This document shows positions 44,555-53,876 of a stretch of DNA of 64,000 nucleotides, piece after piece. The notes beneath the pieces are model-generated. The model did no database searches. It saw only the letters and a list, made by a program, of their open reading frames with translations, and was not told the DNA's origin. A program made the position numbers and the translations under genes. Each line of letters opens with the position of its first letter. Position 1 is the stretch's first letter. This stretch comes from Streptomyces sp. BK340 (GTDB taxonomy: Bacteria; Actinomycetota; Actinomycetes; Streptomycetales; Streptomycetaceae). The stretch is taken from the NCBI RefSeq assembly GCF_007827595.1, contig NZ_VISR01000006.1:186001-250000 (forward strand), given 5' to 3'.

Positions 44555-45214
44555 ATGACGACCCCGGACCACCAGTCGGGCACCACCAAGGACCTGACCT
44601 ACCGCTCGCCCCTGGCGCTCATGGCCGGTGTGCTGCTGCTCGCGCTGGCCGCCTGGCTGGGTTTCGACGCGCTGATCCACGGCAGCGGGCGCACGCCCTG
44701 GCTCGCCCTCGCCGCGCTGATCCTGGTCGTCCCGCTGGTGATCGCCTTCACCCTGCGGCCGGCGGTCTTCTCGGGCGAGGACCGGCTGCGGGTCCGCAAC
44801 CCGTTCCGGGTGATCACCCTGCCCTGGGGCGAGGTCGCCTCCCTGCGCTCCGGCTACACCAACGAGGTCGTCGACAACTCCGGCACCAAGTACCAGCTGT
44901 GGGCCATCCCCGTGTCGCTGCGCGCCCGCAAGAAGGCGGCGCGCCAGCAGACCCGGGCGAAGGCGGCGGCCCGGGGCGAGGGAGGCTCCGCCGGCCCGGG
45001 ACCCGGCTTCGGCCTGTTCGGTGGCTTCGGTGGCCACGACGGCCCGACCCGCGCCGAGACCGACCAGATCATGGACGACCTGCGGACCGCCATGGAGCGG
45101 CGCGGGCAGGCCAAGTCGGCGCAGGGCGAGGTGACCGTGCGCTGGGCCTACGAGGTGATCGCGCCCGCGGTCGCCGGGGCGGTGCTGCTGGCCGTGCTGC
45201 TGGCGATCGGGTGA
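44555..45214 (+). CDS. PH-domain membrane protein
   Basis: A 219-aa protein with two N-terminal membrane helices (LALMAGVLLLALAAWLGF, WLALAALILVVPLVIAFTL) and a bacterial PH-like beta domain (LRVRNPFRVITLPWGEVASL, TKYQLWAIPVSL). A Gly-rich/basic linker (about 130-170) precedes a C-terminal helix (VIAPAVAGAVLLAVLLAIG). No enzymatic motif. ATG 44555 follows a GGGA site. It is divergent from deoC, and its own operator is not seen. The next gene, also a PH-like membrane protein, follows in the same frame after the stop. Confidence 0.82.
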   Translation: MTTPDHQSGTTKDLTYRSPLALMAGVLLLALAAWLGFDALIHGSGRTPWLALAALILVVPLVIAFTLRPAVFSGEDRLRVRNPFRVITLPWGEVASLRSGYTNEVVDNSGTKYQLWAIPVSLRARKKAARQQTRAKAAARGEGGSAGPGPGFGLFGGFGGHDGPTRAETDQIMDDLRTAMERRGQAKSAQGEVTVRWAYEVIAPAVAGAVLLAVLLAIG

Positions 45215-45286
45215 GGGCGGCCGCCGGGGCCTGACCCCCAGCTCGCTCACCGTCGTACGGGCCTGCTCGACCGGCTCAGCGGGCTG

Positions 45287-45736
45287 GTGCTGATGCTGTG
45301 GGGCGGCGGCCTGTGGCACTCCCTGCTCGGTACGGTCCTCTGGATCGGCGGCATCCTGCGGCTGCCGCGCTGGTTCGCCTGGCGGATCACCGCCGACAGC
45401 GAGGGGCTGTGGTTCAACGGGCTGCGCGGCATCCGGCACATCGCCCGGGACGACCTGCGGAAGGTCGAGTGCGCGGGCACCGAGCTGACGCTGGGCAGCC
45501 GGCAGGCCGCCTTCAGCCAGTGGTCGGCGCATGCGCCGCGCCGGCCGTGGCTCGAGCGCCGGTTCGGGCTGCTGCATCCCTACGAGCGGACCGCCGCCGA
45601 GATCACCGTGCTGTGGCGGGAGCCCGCGCTGCGCCCGACGGTGCGCAGCGCGGAGAGCGACCGCGGACGCCCGCTGTGGCCGCTCGCCGTGGTGCTGGCC
45701 GTGGTGGGGACGGCGGCCCTCGTGTTCCTCCCGTAG
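45287..45736 (+). CDS. PH-like membrane protein, possibly N-terminally shortened
   Basis: A 149-aa protein with an N-terminal hydrophobic segment (LWGGGLWHSLLGTVLWIGGIL), a PH-like beta domain (ITADSEGLWFNGLRGIRHIARDDL) and a C-terminal helix (LAVVLAVVGTAALVFLP). GTG 45287 is the first start codon, but an open, protein-like stretch in the same frame (RTGLLDRLSGL) precedes it back to the stop of the previous gene. No ATG, GTG or TTG lies in those 72 bp. The gene may have lost its start, or it may use CTG or reinitiation. Confidence 0.6.
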   Translation: MLMLWGGGLWHSLLGTVLWIGGILRLPRWFAWRITADSEGLWFNGLRGIRHIARDDLRKVECAGTELTLGSRQAAFSQWSAHAPRRPWLERRFGLLHPYERTAAEITVLWREPALRPTVRSAESDRGRPLWPLAVVLAVVGTAALVFLP

Positions 45737-45750
45737 GCCGCTGCCCGGGT

Positions 45751-45793
45751 ACGGCGAAGGGGCGCCCCTGGAATCGGGGCACCCCTTCGCCGT
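45751..45793. terminator. Bidirectional hairpin terminator
   Basis: An 18-bp stem with one C-A mismatch (ACGGCGAAGGGGCGCCCC and its near complement) and a 7-nt loop between the convergent PH-like and phosphohexomutase genes. Confidence 0.8.
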
Positions 45794-45804
45794 GATGGGT
45801 GGAC

Positions 45805-47436
45805 TCAGATGCCGGCGGCTGCGGACAGGTCCCGCTTGATGGCCGCGAGCAGGTCGGCCGCCCGGCTGTGCGCGGCCGGGAGGCCGTCGTGGGACGCGAC
45901 CGGCACGACGACCTCCAGGTAGCACTTGAGCTTGGGCTCGGTGCCGCTGGGGCGGACGATGACGCGGGCGCCGTCGAGGGTGTAGCGCAGGCCGTCGGTG
46001 GGCGGGAGCCTGTCCGTGCCCAGGGTGAGGTCCTCGGCGCGGGTGATGGCCAGGCCCGCCAGCTCGGTCGGCGGCTGCTCGCGCAGGCGGCGCATCGCGT
46101 CCGAGATGACGGAGAGGTCCTGGACGCGGACCGACAGCTGGTCGGTGGCGTGCAGGCCGTGCTCCACGGCCAGATCGTCCAGCAGGTCGAGGAGGGTGCG
46201 GCCCTGCTCCTTGAGCACCGAGGCCAGCTCGGTGATCAGCAGCGCGGCGGTGATGCCGTCCTTGTCCCGGACGCCCTCCGGGTCCACGCAGTAGCCGAGG
46301 GCCTCCTCGTAGCCGTAGCGCAGGCCGTCCACGCGGGCGATCCACTTGAAGCCGGTGAGGGTCTCCTCGTACGGCAGGCCCGCCTTCTCGGCGATCCGGC
46401 CCAGCAGGGAGGAGGAGACGATCGACTCCGCGAAGGTGCCGGTGGCGCCCCGGCTCACCAGGTGGGCGGCGAGCAGCGCGCCCACCTCGTCGCCGCGCAG
46501 CATCCGCCAGTCGGACCCTGCCTTGACGGCCGCGGCGCAGCGGTCGGCGTCGGGGTCGTTGGCGATGACCAGGTCCGGGTCGCTCGCGCGGGCCTGCGCG
46601 AACGCCAGGTCCATCGCGCCCGGCTCCTCCGGGTTGGGGAAGGCGACCGTCGGGAAGTCCGGGTCCGGGTCGGCCTGCTCGGCGACCAGCACCGGCTCGG
46701 GGAAGCCCGCACGGGCGAACGCGGCCAGCAGGACGTCCTTGCCCACGCCGTGCATCGCCGTGTAGACGGTGCGGGCGGTGCGCGGCGAGCCGGCGGCGAG
46801 GACGGCGTCGGTACGGGCCAGATAGGCGTCCAGCACCGAGTCGTCCAGGGTCTCCCAGCCGAGGTCCGGGCGGGGGACGTCGTGCAGCGAGACGATCGCG
46901 TCGATCTCGGCGGCGATCTCCGCGTCCGCCGGCGGCACGATCTGGGAGCCGTCGCCGAGGTAGACCTTGTAGCCGTTGTCCCGGGGCGGGTTGTGGCTGG
47001 CGGTGACCTCCACGCCCGCGACCGCGCCCAGGTGCCTTATCGCGAAGGCCAGGACGGGGGTCGGGAGGGGACGGGGGAGGACGGCCGCGCGCAGGCCGGC
47101 GCCGGTCATCACGGCGGCGGTGTCCCGGGCGAAGTCGGCGGACTTGTGGCGGGCGTCGTAGCCGATGACGACGAGTCCGCCGTGCTCACCCTTGTTCTTC
47201 AGGTAGGCGGCGAGGCCGGCGGCGGCGCGGATGACCACCGAGCGGTTCATGCGCATCGGGCCGGCGCCGAGTTCGCCCCGCAGGCCGGCCGTGCCGAACT
47301 GGAGGGTGCCGCTGAAGCGGGCGGAGAGTTCGGTGACGTCCCCGGCCTCGATCAGCTTGGCCAGTTCGTCGCGGGTCTCCGGGTCCGGGTCCTCGGCGAG
47401 CCATGCGCTGGCCTTGGCGATGAGATCGTCGTGCAC
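45805..47436 (-). CDS. Phospho-sugar mutase (phosphopentomutase / phosphomannomutase family)
   Basis: A 543-aa alpha-D-phosphohexomutase. The active-site serine loop is VEVTASHNPPRDNGYKV, the metal-binding loop DPDADRCA, the sugar loop GYEEALGYCVDPEG and the phosphate-binding loop VRPSGTEPKLK. Family members interconvert phosphorylated hexoses or pentoses. Next to purine nucleoside phosphorylase, deoC and deoA, conversion of ribose/deoxyribose-1-phosphate to the 5-phosphate is the likely task. GTG 47436 is used (known homologues are near 549 aa); upstream in-frame codons are low-complexity. It ends at a shared terminator. Whether it is cotranscribed with the phosphorylase upstream is likely but unproven. 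Confidence 0.9.
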   Translation of the reverse strand: MHDDLIAKASAWLAEDPDPETRDELAKLIEAGDVTELSARFSGTLQFGTAGLRGELGAGPMRMNRSVVIRAAAGLAAYLKNKGEHGGLVVIGYDARHKSADFARDTAAVMTGAGLRAAVLPRPLPTPVLAFAIRHLGAVAGVEVTASHNPPRDNGYKVYLGDGSQIVPPADAEIAAEIDAIVSLHDVPRPDLGWETLDDSVLDAYLARTDAVLAAGSPRTARTVYTAMHGVGKDVLLAAFARAGFPEPVLVAEQADPDPDFPTVAFPNPEEPGAMDLAFAQARASDPDLVIANDPDADRCAAAVKAGSDWRMLRGDEVGALLAAHLVSRGATGTFAESIVSSSLLGRIAEKAGLPYEETLTGFKWIARVDGLRYGYEEALGYCVDPEGVRDKDGITAALLITELASVLKEQGRTLLDLLDDLAVEHGLHATDQLSVRVQDLSVISDAMRRLREQPPTELAGLAITRAEDLTLGTDRLPPTDGLRYTLDGARVIVRPSGTEPKLKCYLEVVVPVASHDGLPAAHSRAADLLAAIKRDLSAAAGI

Positions 47437-47539
47437 CTTGGGATCAACCTCTCCTGTGTCTGCCTGCCGCCTGGGGACTCGGGCCCCAGACCCCCGTTCG
47501 CCCACCGGCCCACCCGGGGCGGTGGGCCGAAGAGCCCGC

Positions 47540-48364
47540 TTACAGCCTGCCCAGCACCTGCGTCAGCAGCTGGCCCATGCGCGCCGCCGAGTCGCGGCCC
47601 GCCTGGAGGACCTCCTCGTGGTTGAGGGGCTCGCCGGTCATGCCCGCCGCGAGGTTGGTGACCAGGGAGATGCCCAGCACCTCGGCGCCCGCCTCACGGG
47701 CGGCGATCGCCTCGAGGACGGTGGACATGCCGACCAGGTCCGCGCCGATCACGCGGGCCATGCGGATCTCGGCCGGGGTCTCGTAGTGCGGGCCGGGGAA
47801 CTGCGCGTAGACGCCCTCCTCCAGGGAGGAGTCGATCTCCTTGCACAGGGCGCGCAGACGGGGGGAGTAGAGGTCCGTCAGGTCGACGAAGTTGGCGCCG
47901 ACGATCGGGGACGTGGCCGTCAGGTTGATGTGGTCGCTGATCAGGACCGGCTGGCCCGGGCGCATGCCCTCGCGCAGGCCGCCGCAGCCGTTGGTGAGGA
48001 CCACGGTCTTGCAGCCGGCGGCGACGGCCGTGCGGACGCCGTGCGCGACGGCGGCCACCCCGCGGCCCTCGTAGTAGTGCGTGCGGCCCAGGAAGACCAG
48101 GGCGCGCTTGTCACCGAAGGAGTACGAGCGGACCTTGCCGCCGTGCCCCTCGACGGCCGGCGGCGGGAAGCCGGGCAGCTCGGTGACCTGGAACTCGGCG
48201 TCGGGTGCGCCCAGGGCGTCGACGGCCGGAGCCCAGCCGGAGCCCATCACGAGGGCGACGTCGTGGGTCTCGGCGCCGGTGAGTGCGCGCAGGCGCGCGG
48301 CGGCGGCGTCGGCGGCGGCGTAGGGGTCGCCCTGGATGTCGTCCGGAAGAAGAGATGCGTTCAC
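47540..48364 (-). CDS. Purine nucleoside phosphorylase
   Basis: A 274-aa trimeric-type (PNP class) enzyme that splits inosine, guanosine and their deoxy forms with phosphate. Conserved sites: [63 protein letters not shown] and [13 protein letters not shown] 48364 is the start; no ribosome site is obvious. A perfect nucleoside operator lies 26-37 bp upstream, and the phosphohexomutase gene follows 103 bp after the stop. It receives inosine made by the adenosine deaminase at 33 kb. Confidence 0.93.
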   Translation of the reverse strand: MNASLLPDDIQGDPYAAADAAAARLRALTGAETHDVALVMGSGWAPAVDALGAPDAEFQVTELPGFPPPAVEGHGGKVRSYSFGDKRALVFLGRTHYYEGRGVAAVAHGVRTAVAAGCKTVVLTNGCGGLREGMRPGQPVLISDHINLTATSPIVGANFVDLTDLYSPRLRALCKEIDSSLEEGVYAQFPGPHYETPAEIRMARVIGADLVGMSTVLEAIAAREAGAEVLGISLVTNLAAGMTGEPLNHEEVLQAGRDSAARMGQLLTQVLGRL

Positions 48365-48389
48365 GCCGATGAGCGTAGCCGGTCTTCGC

Positions 48390-48401
48390 CTACGCGCGTA
48401 G
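48390..48401. promoter_or_regulatory. Nucleoside-regulon operator, site 6 (perfect palindrome)
   Basis: CTACGCGCGTAG, 26 bp upstream of the purine nucleoside phosphorylase start on the minus strand. Confidence 0.85.
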
Positions 48402-48490
48402 ATGACAGACCTCACGGGAATGCTTTCGTTGTCTTGTCGTTTCCGACGAAGCACGGGCAAAGCCGCAGGAAGGCCGCTGCCCGGCCGTCC

Positions 48491-48928
48491 TCAGCAGGGG
48501 CGCTTGCGGAGTTCCATCACGTAGTCGTGGGGCGCCCCGGCCGACTCGGCCGCGTCCGCGATCTCCCCCAGGTACCGCGCCGAGGGCAGGCCGCCCTCGT
48601 AGGCGTTGAGGACGTACGTCCACGCCGACTCCTCGCCGTCCAGGGTGTGTACGCGGACCCGGGCGCGCCGGTAGATGCCGAGGCCGACGCCCTCCCAGCG
48701 GTCGAGGGACTCCTCGTCCATGGGCGCGATGTCGTACAGGCCGACGAAGACCTGGGCGCCGGGCTCCTCGACGATCGTCGCCAGCGCGCCCTCCCAGCCC
48801 AGCTGTTCGCCGCCGAAGGTCAGCCGCCAGCCGTTCAGCCAGCCGATGGCGCGCAGCGGGGAGTGGGGGGCGCGGCGGGACATCAGCCGCGCTTCGAGGT
48901 TTCCGGCGTACGCGGCATAGAGCGACAT
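48491..48928 (-). CDS. Gamma-glutamylcyclotransferase-like protein
   Basis: A 145-aa protein of the AIG2/gamma-glutamylcyclotransferase family. The N-terminal YAAYAGNLEARLM is the family's Y-x-x-Y-G-S-N-L site in altered form, ATIVEEPGAQVFVGLYDIAP and the DEESLDRWEG region hold the catalytic acid. It may cyclise gamma-glutamyl compounds. ATG 48928 lacks a Shine-Dalgarno and the preceding stretch is pyrimidine-rich, so translation may be leaderless. It is upstream of, and parallel to, the nucleoside phosphorylase gene, about 90 bp beyond the operator. The two are not obviously functionally linked. Confidence 0.85.
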   Translation of the reverse strand: MSLYAAYAGNLEARLMSRRAPHSPLRAIGWLNGWRLTFGGEQLGWEGALATIVEEPGAQVFVGLYDIAPMDEESLDRWEGVGLGIYRRARVRVHTLDGEESAWTYVLNAYEGGLPSARYLGEIADAAESAGAPHDYVMELRKRPC

Positions 48929-49024
48929 GGGGAGAGGGTACGGCAGAAGAAACTCCTGTCTCGTCCGTACCGGAGACAGCCGTCCGACGCCCCCGGGCAG
49001 TAGCACCTTGAAGCGTGCGGGACA

Positions 49025-50473
49025 ATGGGGTACGTGACTCGGATCGTGATCATCGGTGGCGGACCCGGCGGATACGAAGCGGCGCTGGTCGCCGCTCAGC
49101 TCGGTGCGGAGGTGACCGTCGTCGACTGCGACGGTCTGGGCGGAGCGTCGGTGCTGACCGACTGCGTGCCGTCGAAGACCCTTATCGCTACGGCCGAGGT
49201 GATGACCACCTTCGACTCCTCGTACGAGGAGCTGGGGATCATCGTCGCCGACGACACCCCGCCGCTGGAGCAGGCGGCCCGGGTGGTGGGCGTGGACCTC
49301 GGGAAGGTCAACCGCCGTGTGAAGCGGCTCGCCCTCGCCCAGTCGCACGACATCACCGCGTCCGTCACGCGCGCCGGCGCCCGGGTCATGCGCGGCCGCG
49401 GCCGGCTGGACGGCATGCAGGGCCTCGACGGCTCCCGCAAGGTCGTCGTCAGCGCCGCCGACGGCACCGAGGAGACCCTCACCGCCGACGCCGTCCTCAT
49501 CGCCACCGGCGGTCACCCGCGCGAGCTGCCCGACGCCCAGCCCGACGGCGAGCGCATCCTCAACTGGACCCAGGTCTACGACCTCACCGAGCTGCCGGAA
49601 GAGCTGATCGTGGTCGGCTCCGGTGTGACCGGCGCCGAGTTCGCCGGCGCCTACCAGGCGCTCGGGTCGAAGGTGACCCTGGTGTCCTCGCGCGACCGCG
49701 TGCTGCCGGGTGAGGACCCGGACGCCGCCGCCGTCCTGGAGGACGTCTTCCGGCGCCGCGGCATGAACGTCATGGCCCGCTCCCGCGCGCAGTCCGCCAA
49801 GCGCGTCGGCGACCGGGTCGAGGTGACGCTGGCCGACGGCCGCGTCATCACCGGCTCGCACTGCCTCATGGCTGTCGGCGCCATCCCGAACAGCGCGGGT
49901 CTCGGGCTGGAGGAGGCGGGCGTGAAGCTGCGCGACTCGGGCCACATCTGGACCGACAAGGTCTCCCGTACGACCGCTCCCGGCGTCTACGCGGCCGGTG
50001 ACGTGACCGGTGTCTTCGCCCTCGCGTCCGTCGCCGCCATGCAGGGACGTATCGCCATGTACCACTTCCTCGGCGACGCGGTGGCCCCGCTGAACCTCAA
50101 GACGGTCTCCTCCAACGTCTTCACCGACCCCGAGATCGCCACCGTCGGCTACACCCAGGCGGACGTGGACGCGGGCAAGATCGACGCCCGGGTCGTGAAG
50201 CTGCCGCTGCTGCGCAACCCGCGCGCCAAGATGCAGGGCATCCGGGACGGCTTCGTGAAGATCTTCTGCCGGCCGGGTACCGGGATCGTCGTGGGCGGTG
50301 TCGTGGTGGCGCCGCGCGCCTCGGAACTGATCCACCCCATCTCGATCGCGGTCGACAACAATCTGACGGTCGAGCAGATCGCGAACGCCTTCACGGTGTA
50401 CCCCTCCCTTTCGGGGTCGATCGCGGAGGTGGCACGGCAGCTGCACACGCGCAAGGCGGGCGTCGAGGCCTGA
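49025..50473 (+). CDS. lpdA: Flavoprotein disulfide reductase-like NAD(P)H-quinone dehydrogenase
   Basis: A 482-aa protein of the pyridine nucleotide-disulfide oxidoreductase family: FAD site IVIIGGGPGGYEAALVAAQLG, NADPH site VVGSGVTGAEFAG, second FAD site YAAGDVTG and a C-terminal dimerisation domain. The redox pair normally reads C-x4-C; here it is LGGASVLTDCVPSK, so only the second Cys is present. This matches LpdA (Rv3303c) of M. tuberculosis, a quinone reductase, not lipoamide dehydrogenase. ATG 49025 or GTG 49034 (VTRIVIIGG) are both credible. Confidence 0.9.
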   Translation: MGYVTRIVIIGGGPGGYEAALVAAQLGAEVTVVDCDGLGGASVLTDCVPSKTLIATAEVMTTFDSSYEELGIIVADDTPPLEQAARVVGVDLGKVNRRVKRLALAQSHDITASVTRAGARVMRGRGRLDGMQGLDGSRKVVVSAADGTEETLTADAVLIATGGHPRELPDAQPDGERILNWTQVYDLTELPEELIVVGSGVTGAEFAGAYQALGSKVTLVSSRDRVLPGEDPDAAAVLEDVFRRRGMNVMARSRAQSAKRVGDRVEVTLADGRVITGSHCLMAVGAIPNSAGLGLEEAGVKLRDSGHIWTDKVSRTTAPGVYAAGDVTGVFALASVAAMQGRIAMYHFLGDAVAPLNLKTVSSNVFTDPEIATVGYTQADVDAGKIDARVVKLPLLRNPRAKMQGIRDGFVKIFCRPGTGIVVGGVVVAPRASELIHPISIAVDNNLTVEQIANAFTVYPSLSGSIAEVARQLHTRKAGVEA

Positions 50474-50639
50474 CGGCCTGCCCCGACTTCCCGCTGGTCA
50501 CAGGGAGTTGTCGAGCATGCGTGCGGCATAGGCGGGGAGATTAGGCCCTATACCACTTCCCGTCCTGCCGTGCGAACAACTTCTGTTATTCGGCGCAAAC
50601 TGCTGAAACCAGACGGTCGTTGGGGTTACTGTCAGTTTC

Positions 50640-51563
50640 GTGTTCGCTGCAGAACGTCGCCAATTGATCCTCGAAATGGTGCGAGCGAACGGGGCCGTGT
50701 CGCTCCGTGAACTCGCCCGCGTCGTCCAGACCTCCGAAGTGACCGTACGGCGGGACGTGCGCGCACTGGAGGCAGAAGGACTCCTCGACCGCCGGCACGG
50801 CGGTGCGGTACTGCCGGGCGGGTTCACGCGGGAGTCCGGCTTTCCGCAGAAGTCCCATCTCGCGACCGCCGAGAAGACGGCCATCGCCGATCTCGCCGCG
50901 GGACTCGTCGAAGAGGGCGAGGCCATCGTGGTCGGCGCGGGTACGACCACGCAGGAGCTGGCCCGCCGGCTCGCGCGGGTGCCCGGGCTGACCGTCGTCA
51001 CCAACTCCCTGCTGGTGGCACAGGCGCTGGCCCACGCCAACCGCGTGGAGGTCGTGATGACCGGCGGAACCCTGCGCGGCTCCAACTACGCCCTCGTCGG
51101 CTCCGGAGCGGAGCAGTCCCTGCAGGGGCTGCGGGTGTCGAAGGCGTTCCTCTCGGGGAGCGGCCTGACCGCGGAGCGGGGGCTGTCCACGTCCAACATG
51201 CTCTCGGCGTCCGTCGACCGTGCGCTGGTGCAGGCCGCGGCGGAGGTCGTGGTCCTCGCCGACCACACCAAGCTGGGTACGGACACCATGTTCCAGACGG
51301 TTCCGACCGATGTCATCACCCGGCTGGTCACCGACGAGCCGCCCGCGCACGACGATCGTGCCGCCACGGAGCTGCAGGCTCTCGCGGATCAGGGGGTGCA
51401 GATCGCTGTCGCGGGGGCGAGCAGCCCTCCGGGGGGTGAGCAGGTCCCGGCGCGGCGTCCGCTGCCGGGACCTCGGCGGGGGCAGGGCGGGTTGCGGGGG
51501 ATGCTCGGGGAGCCGTCGGCAGGGGTTGAGCGGGGGCGCGTCGCCGACCTTCGCAGGCGCTGA
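50640..51563 (+). CDS. DeoR-family transcriptional regulator
   Basis: A 307-aa DeoR regulator. The winged helix-turn-helix covers residues about 5-55 (RRQLILEMVRANGAVSLREL, SEVTVRRDVRALEAEGLL), and the sugar-phosphate-sensing domain follows (IVVGAGTTTQEL, VVTNSLLVAQAL, VMTGGTLRG, SGSGLTAERGLSTSN, VVLADHTKLG). DeoR-type proteins bind phosphosugars, and the nearby nucleoside genes make it a candidate for controlling the CTACGCGCGTAG sites. Against this, the motif is not found before this gene. GTG 50640 has no ribosome site. The C-terminal about 60 residues are low-complexity and may be tail. Confidence 0.88.
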   Translation: MFAAERRQLILEMVRANGAVSLRELARVVQTSEVTVRRDVRALEAEGLLDRRHGGAVLPGGFTRESGFPQKSHLATAEKTAIADLAAGLVEEGEAIVVGAGTTTQELARRLARVPGLTVVTNSLLVAQALAHANRVEVVMTGGTLRGSNYALVGSGAEQSLQGLRVSKAFLSGSGLTAERGLSTSNMLSASVDRALVQAAAEVVVLADHTKLGTDTMFQTVPTDVITRLVTDEPPAHDDRAATELQALADQGVQIAVAGASSPPGGEQVPARRPLPGPRRGQGGLRGMLGEPSAGVERGRVADLRRR

Positions 51564-51624
51564 GGTTCGTTCGCCCGTGCGCCGTAGGGCCTGTGGCGGG
51601 TGGGCGCGCGCGAGTCGTGTGTGA

Positions 51625-51654
51625 CTGGTCGCCCAGATCCCCGCGCCCCTGGGG
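51625..51654 (+). repeat. Short intergenic repeat, copy 1
   Basis: A 30-mer starting CTGGTCGCCCAGATCCCCGC, between the convergent DeoR and carboxylase genes. It differs at two bases from the copy at 55317-55346. Confidence 0.6.
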
Positions 51655-51675
51655 TTGCGCCCTGACGACTCGAAA

Positions 51676-51715
51676 AGCGAACGCCCGGCAGAGCCTTTGT
51701 CCACCGGGCGTCGCT
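51676..51715. terminator. Bidirectional hairpin terminator
   Basis: AGCGAACGCCCGG pairs with CCGGGCGTCGCT with a one-base bulge and a 15-nt loop, just before the acyl-CoA carboxylase alpha stop. Confidence 0.7.
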
Positions 51716-51728
51716 CAGACTTCTGACG

Positions 51729-53501
51729 TCAGTCCTTGATCTCGCAGATCGCGGCGCCGGACGTCACCGAGGCGCCTACCTCGAAGTTGAGGCCCTTGAT
51801 GGTGCCCGCCTTGTGGGCGTTGAGGGGCTGTTCCATCTTCATGGCCTCGAGGACGACCACCAGGTCGCCTTCCTTGACCTCCTGGCCCTCCTCGACCGCG
51901 ACCTTGACGATCGTGCCCTGCATCGGCGAGGCGAGGGTGTCGCCGGAGGCCACCGGGCCGGACTTCTTGGCCGCGCGGCGCTTCGGCTTGGCGCCGGCGG
52001 CGAGGCCGGTGCGGGCCAGGGACATGCCCAGGGAGGACGGGAGGGAGACCTCCAGGCGCTTGCCGCCGACCTCGACGACGACCGTCTCGCGGCCCGTCTC
52101 CTCCTCGGCCTCGGCCTCGGCGGGGGTCGCGAACGGCTTGATCTCGTTCACGAACTCCGTCTCGATCCAGCGGGTGTGGACCGTGAAGGGCTCGTCGGAG
52201 CCGGTCAGCTCCGGGGCGAACGCCGCGTCCCGCACGACCGCGCGGTGGAACGGGATCGCCGTCGCCATGCCCTCGACCTGGAACTCCTCCAGGGCACGGG
52301 CGGCCCGCTCCAGGGCCTCCTTGCGGGTGCGGCCGGTGACGATCAGCTTGGCGAGCAGGGAGTCCCAGGCCGGGCCGATGACCGAGCCGGACTCCACGCC
52401 CGCGTCCAGGCGGACGCCGGGGCCGGACGGCGGGGTGAACTGGGTGACCGTGCCGGGAGCCGGGAGGAAGTTGCGGCCCGGGTCCTCGCCGTTGATCCGG
52501 AACTCGAACGAGTGTCCGCGCAGCGCGGGGTCGTCGTAGCCCAGCTCCTCGCCGTCGGCGATACGGAACATCTCGCGGACCAGGTCGATGCCGGCGACCT
52601 CCTCGGTCACCGGGTGCTCCACCTGGAGGCGGGTGTTCACCTCGAGGAAGGAGATCGTGCCGTCCTGGCCGACCAGGAACTCACAGGTGCCGGCACCCTC
52701 GTACGCGGCCTCCTTCAGGATCGCCTTCGAGGCGCGGTACAGCTCGGCGACCTGCTCCTCGGAGAGGAAAGGCGCCGGGGCCTCCTCGACCAGCTTCTGG
52801 TGGCGACGCTGCAGGGAGCAGTCACGGGTGGAGACCACGACCACGTTGCCGTGCTTGTCGGCCAGGCACTGGGTCTCGACGTGGCGGGGGCGGTCGAGGT
52901 AGCGCTCGACGAAGCACTCGCCACGGCCGAAGGCGGCGACCGCCTCGCGGACCGCCGACTCGTACAGCTCCGGGACCTCTTCCAGGGTGCGGGCGACCTT
53001 CAGGCCGCGGCCGCCGCCGCCGAAGGCGGCCTTGATGGCGATGGGCAGGCCGTGCTGTTCGGCGAACGCCACGACCTCCTCGGCACCGCTCACCGGATCG
53101 GGCGTACCGGCCACCAGGGGGGCACCGGCGCGCTGGGCGATGTGACGGGCGGCGACCTTGTCGCCCAGGTCGCGGATGGCCTGCGGGGGCGGGCCGATCC
53201 AGATCAGGCCGGCGTCCAGCACCGCCTGCGCGAAGTCGGCGTTCTCCGAGAGGAAGCCGTAGCCCGGGTGGACCGAGTCCGCGCCGGATTCGCGCGCGGC
53301 GTTCAGCACCTTCTCGATGTCCAGATAGCTGGTGGCTGGGGTCTCACCACCCAGGGCGAACGCCTCATCCGCGGCGCGGACATGCAGAGCGTCCCGGTCC
53401 GGGTCGGCGTAGACGGCCACGCTCGCGATCCCGGCGTCCCGGCAGGCCCGGGCAACGCGGACAGCGATTTCGCCACGGTTGGCGATGAGCACCTTGCGCA
53501 C
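51729..53501 (-). CDS. accA2: Acyl-CoA carboxylase alpha subunit (biotin carboxylase + BCCP)
   Basis: A 590-aa protein, the exact length I know for S. coelicolor AccA2. Biotin carboxylase comes first ([22 protein letters not shown]-grasp loop [13 protein letters not shown], catalytic [15 protein letters not shown]) and a biotinyl domain last (EAMKMEQPL, the Lys that receives biotin). It carboxylates its biotin with bicarbonate and ATP and serves several beta subunits, including the PccB-like one below. GTG 53501 has AAGGAGGGA 10 nt upstream. Its biotin is attached by the ligase at 57297. Downstream is a terminator. Confidence 0.96.
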   Translation of the reverse strand: MRKVLIANRGEIAVRVARACRDAGIASVAVYADPDRDALHVRAADEAFALGGETPATSYLDIEKVLNAARESGADSVHPGYGFLSENADFAQAVLDAGLIWIGPPPQAIRDLGDKVAARHIAQRAGAPLVAGTPDPVSGAEEVVAFAEQHGLPIAIKAAFGGGGRGLKVARTLEEVPELYESAVREAVAAFGRGECFVERYLDRPRHVETQCLADKHGNVVVVSTRDCSLQRRHQKLVEEAPAPFLSEEQVAELYRASKAILKEAAYEGAGTCEFLVGQDGTISFLEVNTRLQVEHPVTEEVAGIDLVREMFRIADGEELGYDDPALRGHSFEFRINGEDPGRNFLPAPGTVTQFTPPSGPGVRLDAGVESGSVIGPAWDSLLAKLIVTGRTRKEALERAARALEEFQVEGMATAIPFHRAVVRDAAFAPELTGSDEPFTVHTRWIETEFVNEIKPFATPAEAEAEEETGRETVVVEVGGKRLEVSLPSSLGMSLARTGLAAGAKPKRRAAKKSGPVASGDTLASPMQGTIVKVAVEEGQEVKEGDLVVVLEAMKMEQPLNAHKAGTIKGLNFEVGASVTSGAAICEIKD

Positions 53502-53876
53502 GATTGAGGCTCCCTCCTTGAAACAAGCCGAGTTTAGGGACTGCCGACACGGCACTTCGACCCGTCCCCAATGGTGAGCTTGCCCACACGGAGCGTGATA
53601 CGAGGCTCGCTCGACCCGCGAAATCCCTTGTCGCACCTCGGTACGCAGGACTCCTCCGGGAAACCCTAGCCCCGTCATGTGGTCAAGGTCTCTGTGAGAG
53701 CGTGCTGCGGCCCACTCTGTTTCTTTGTCGAGTCCCTACGAATGGCCCAATGATTCTTTGCCGGTGACCGAACCCTTGTCCCAGGGTTTACCCGTTAGTA
53801 GCGTTCGCGATGACTCGAACGTACTTCAGGTAACAGCAGCTCTGCTCGGGCTGAGGTCGAAGGTGGGTGGGGGCCG
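53502..53876. other. 375-bp divergent promoter region, no gene
   Basis: It separates accA2 and the rightward membrane protein gene. I see no family-like open frame, hairpin or known operator here. The part near accA2 should carry its promoter. A stretch TTTACCCGTTAGTAGCG near 53790 is less GC-rich and may be promoter for the rightward gene. Confidence 0.5.

Noticed and set aside
48390..49025. Minus-strand frame that overlaps the cyclotransferase-like gene
   Set aside because: It is an alternative frame of a recognised gene and includes the operator; arginine-rich without any motif.
50640..51563. Calling the DeoR protein the proven regulator of the CTACGCGCGTAG sites
   Set aside because: The palindrome is not seen before this gene, and DeoR-family sites are usually of a different kind. 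It remains only a candidate.
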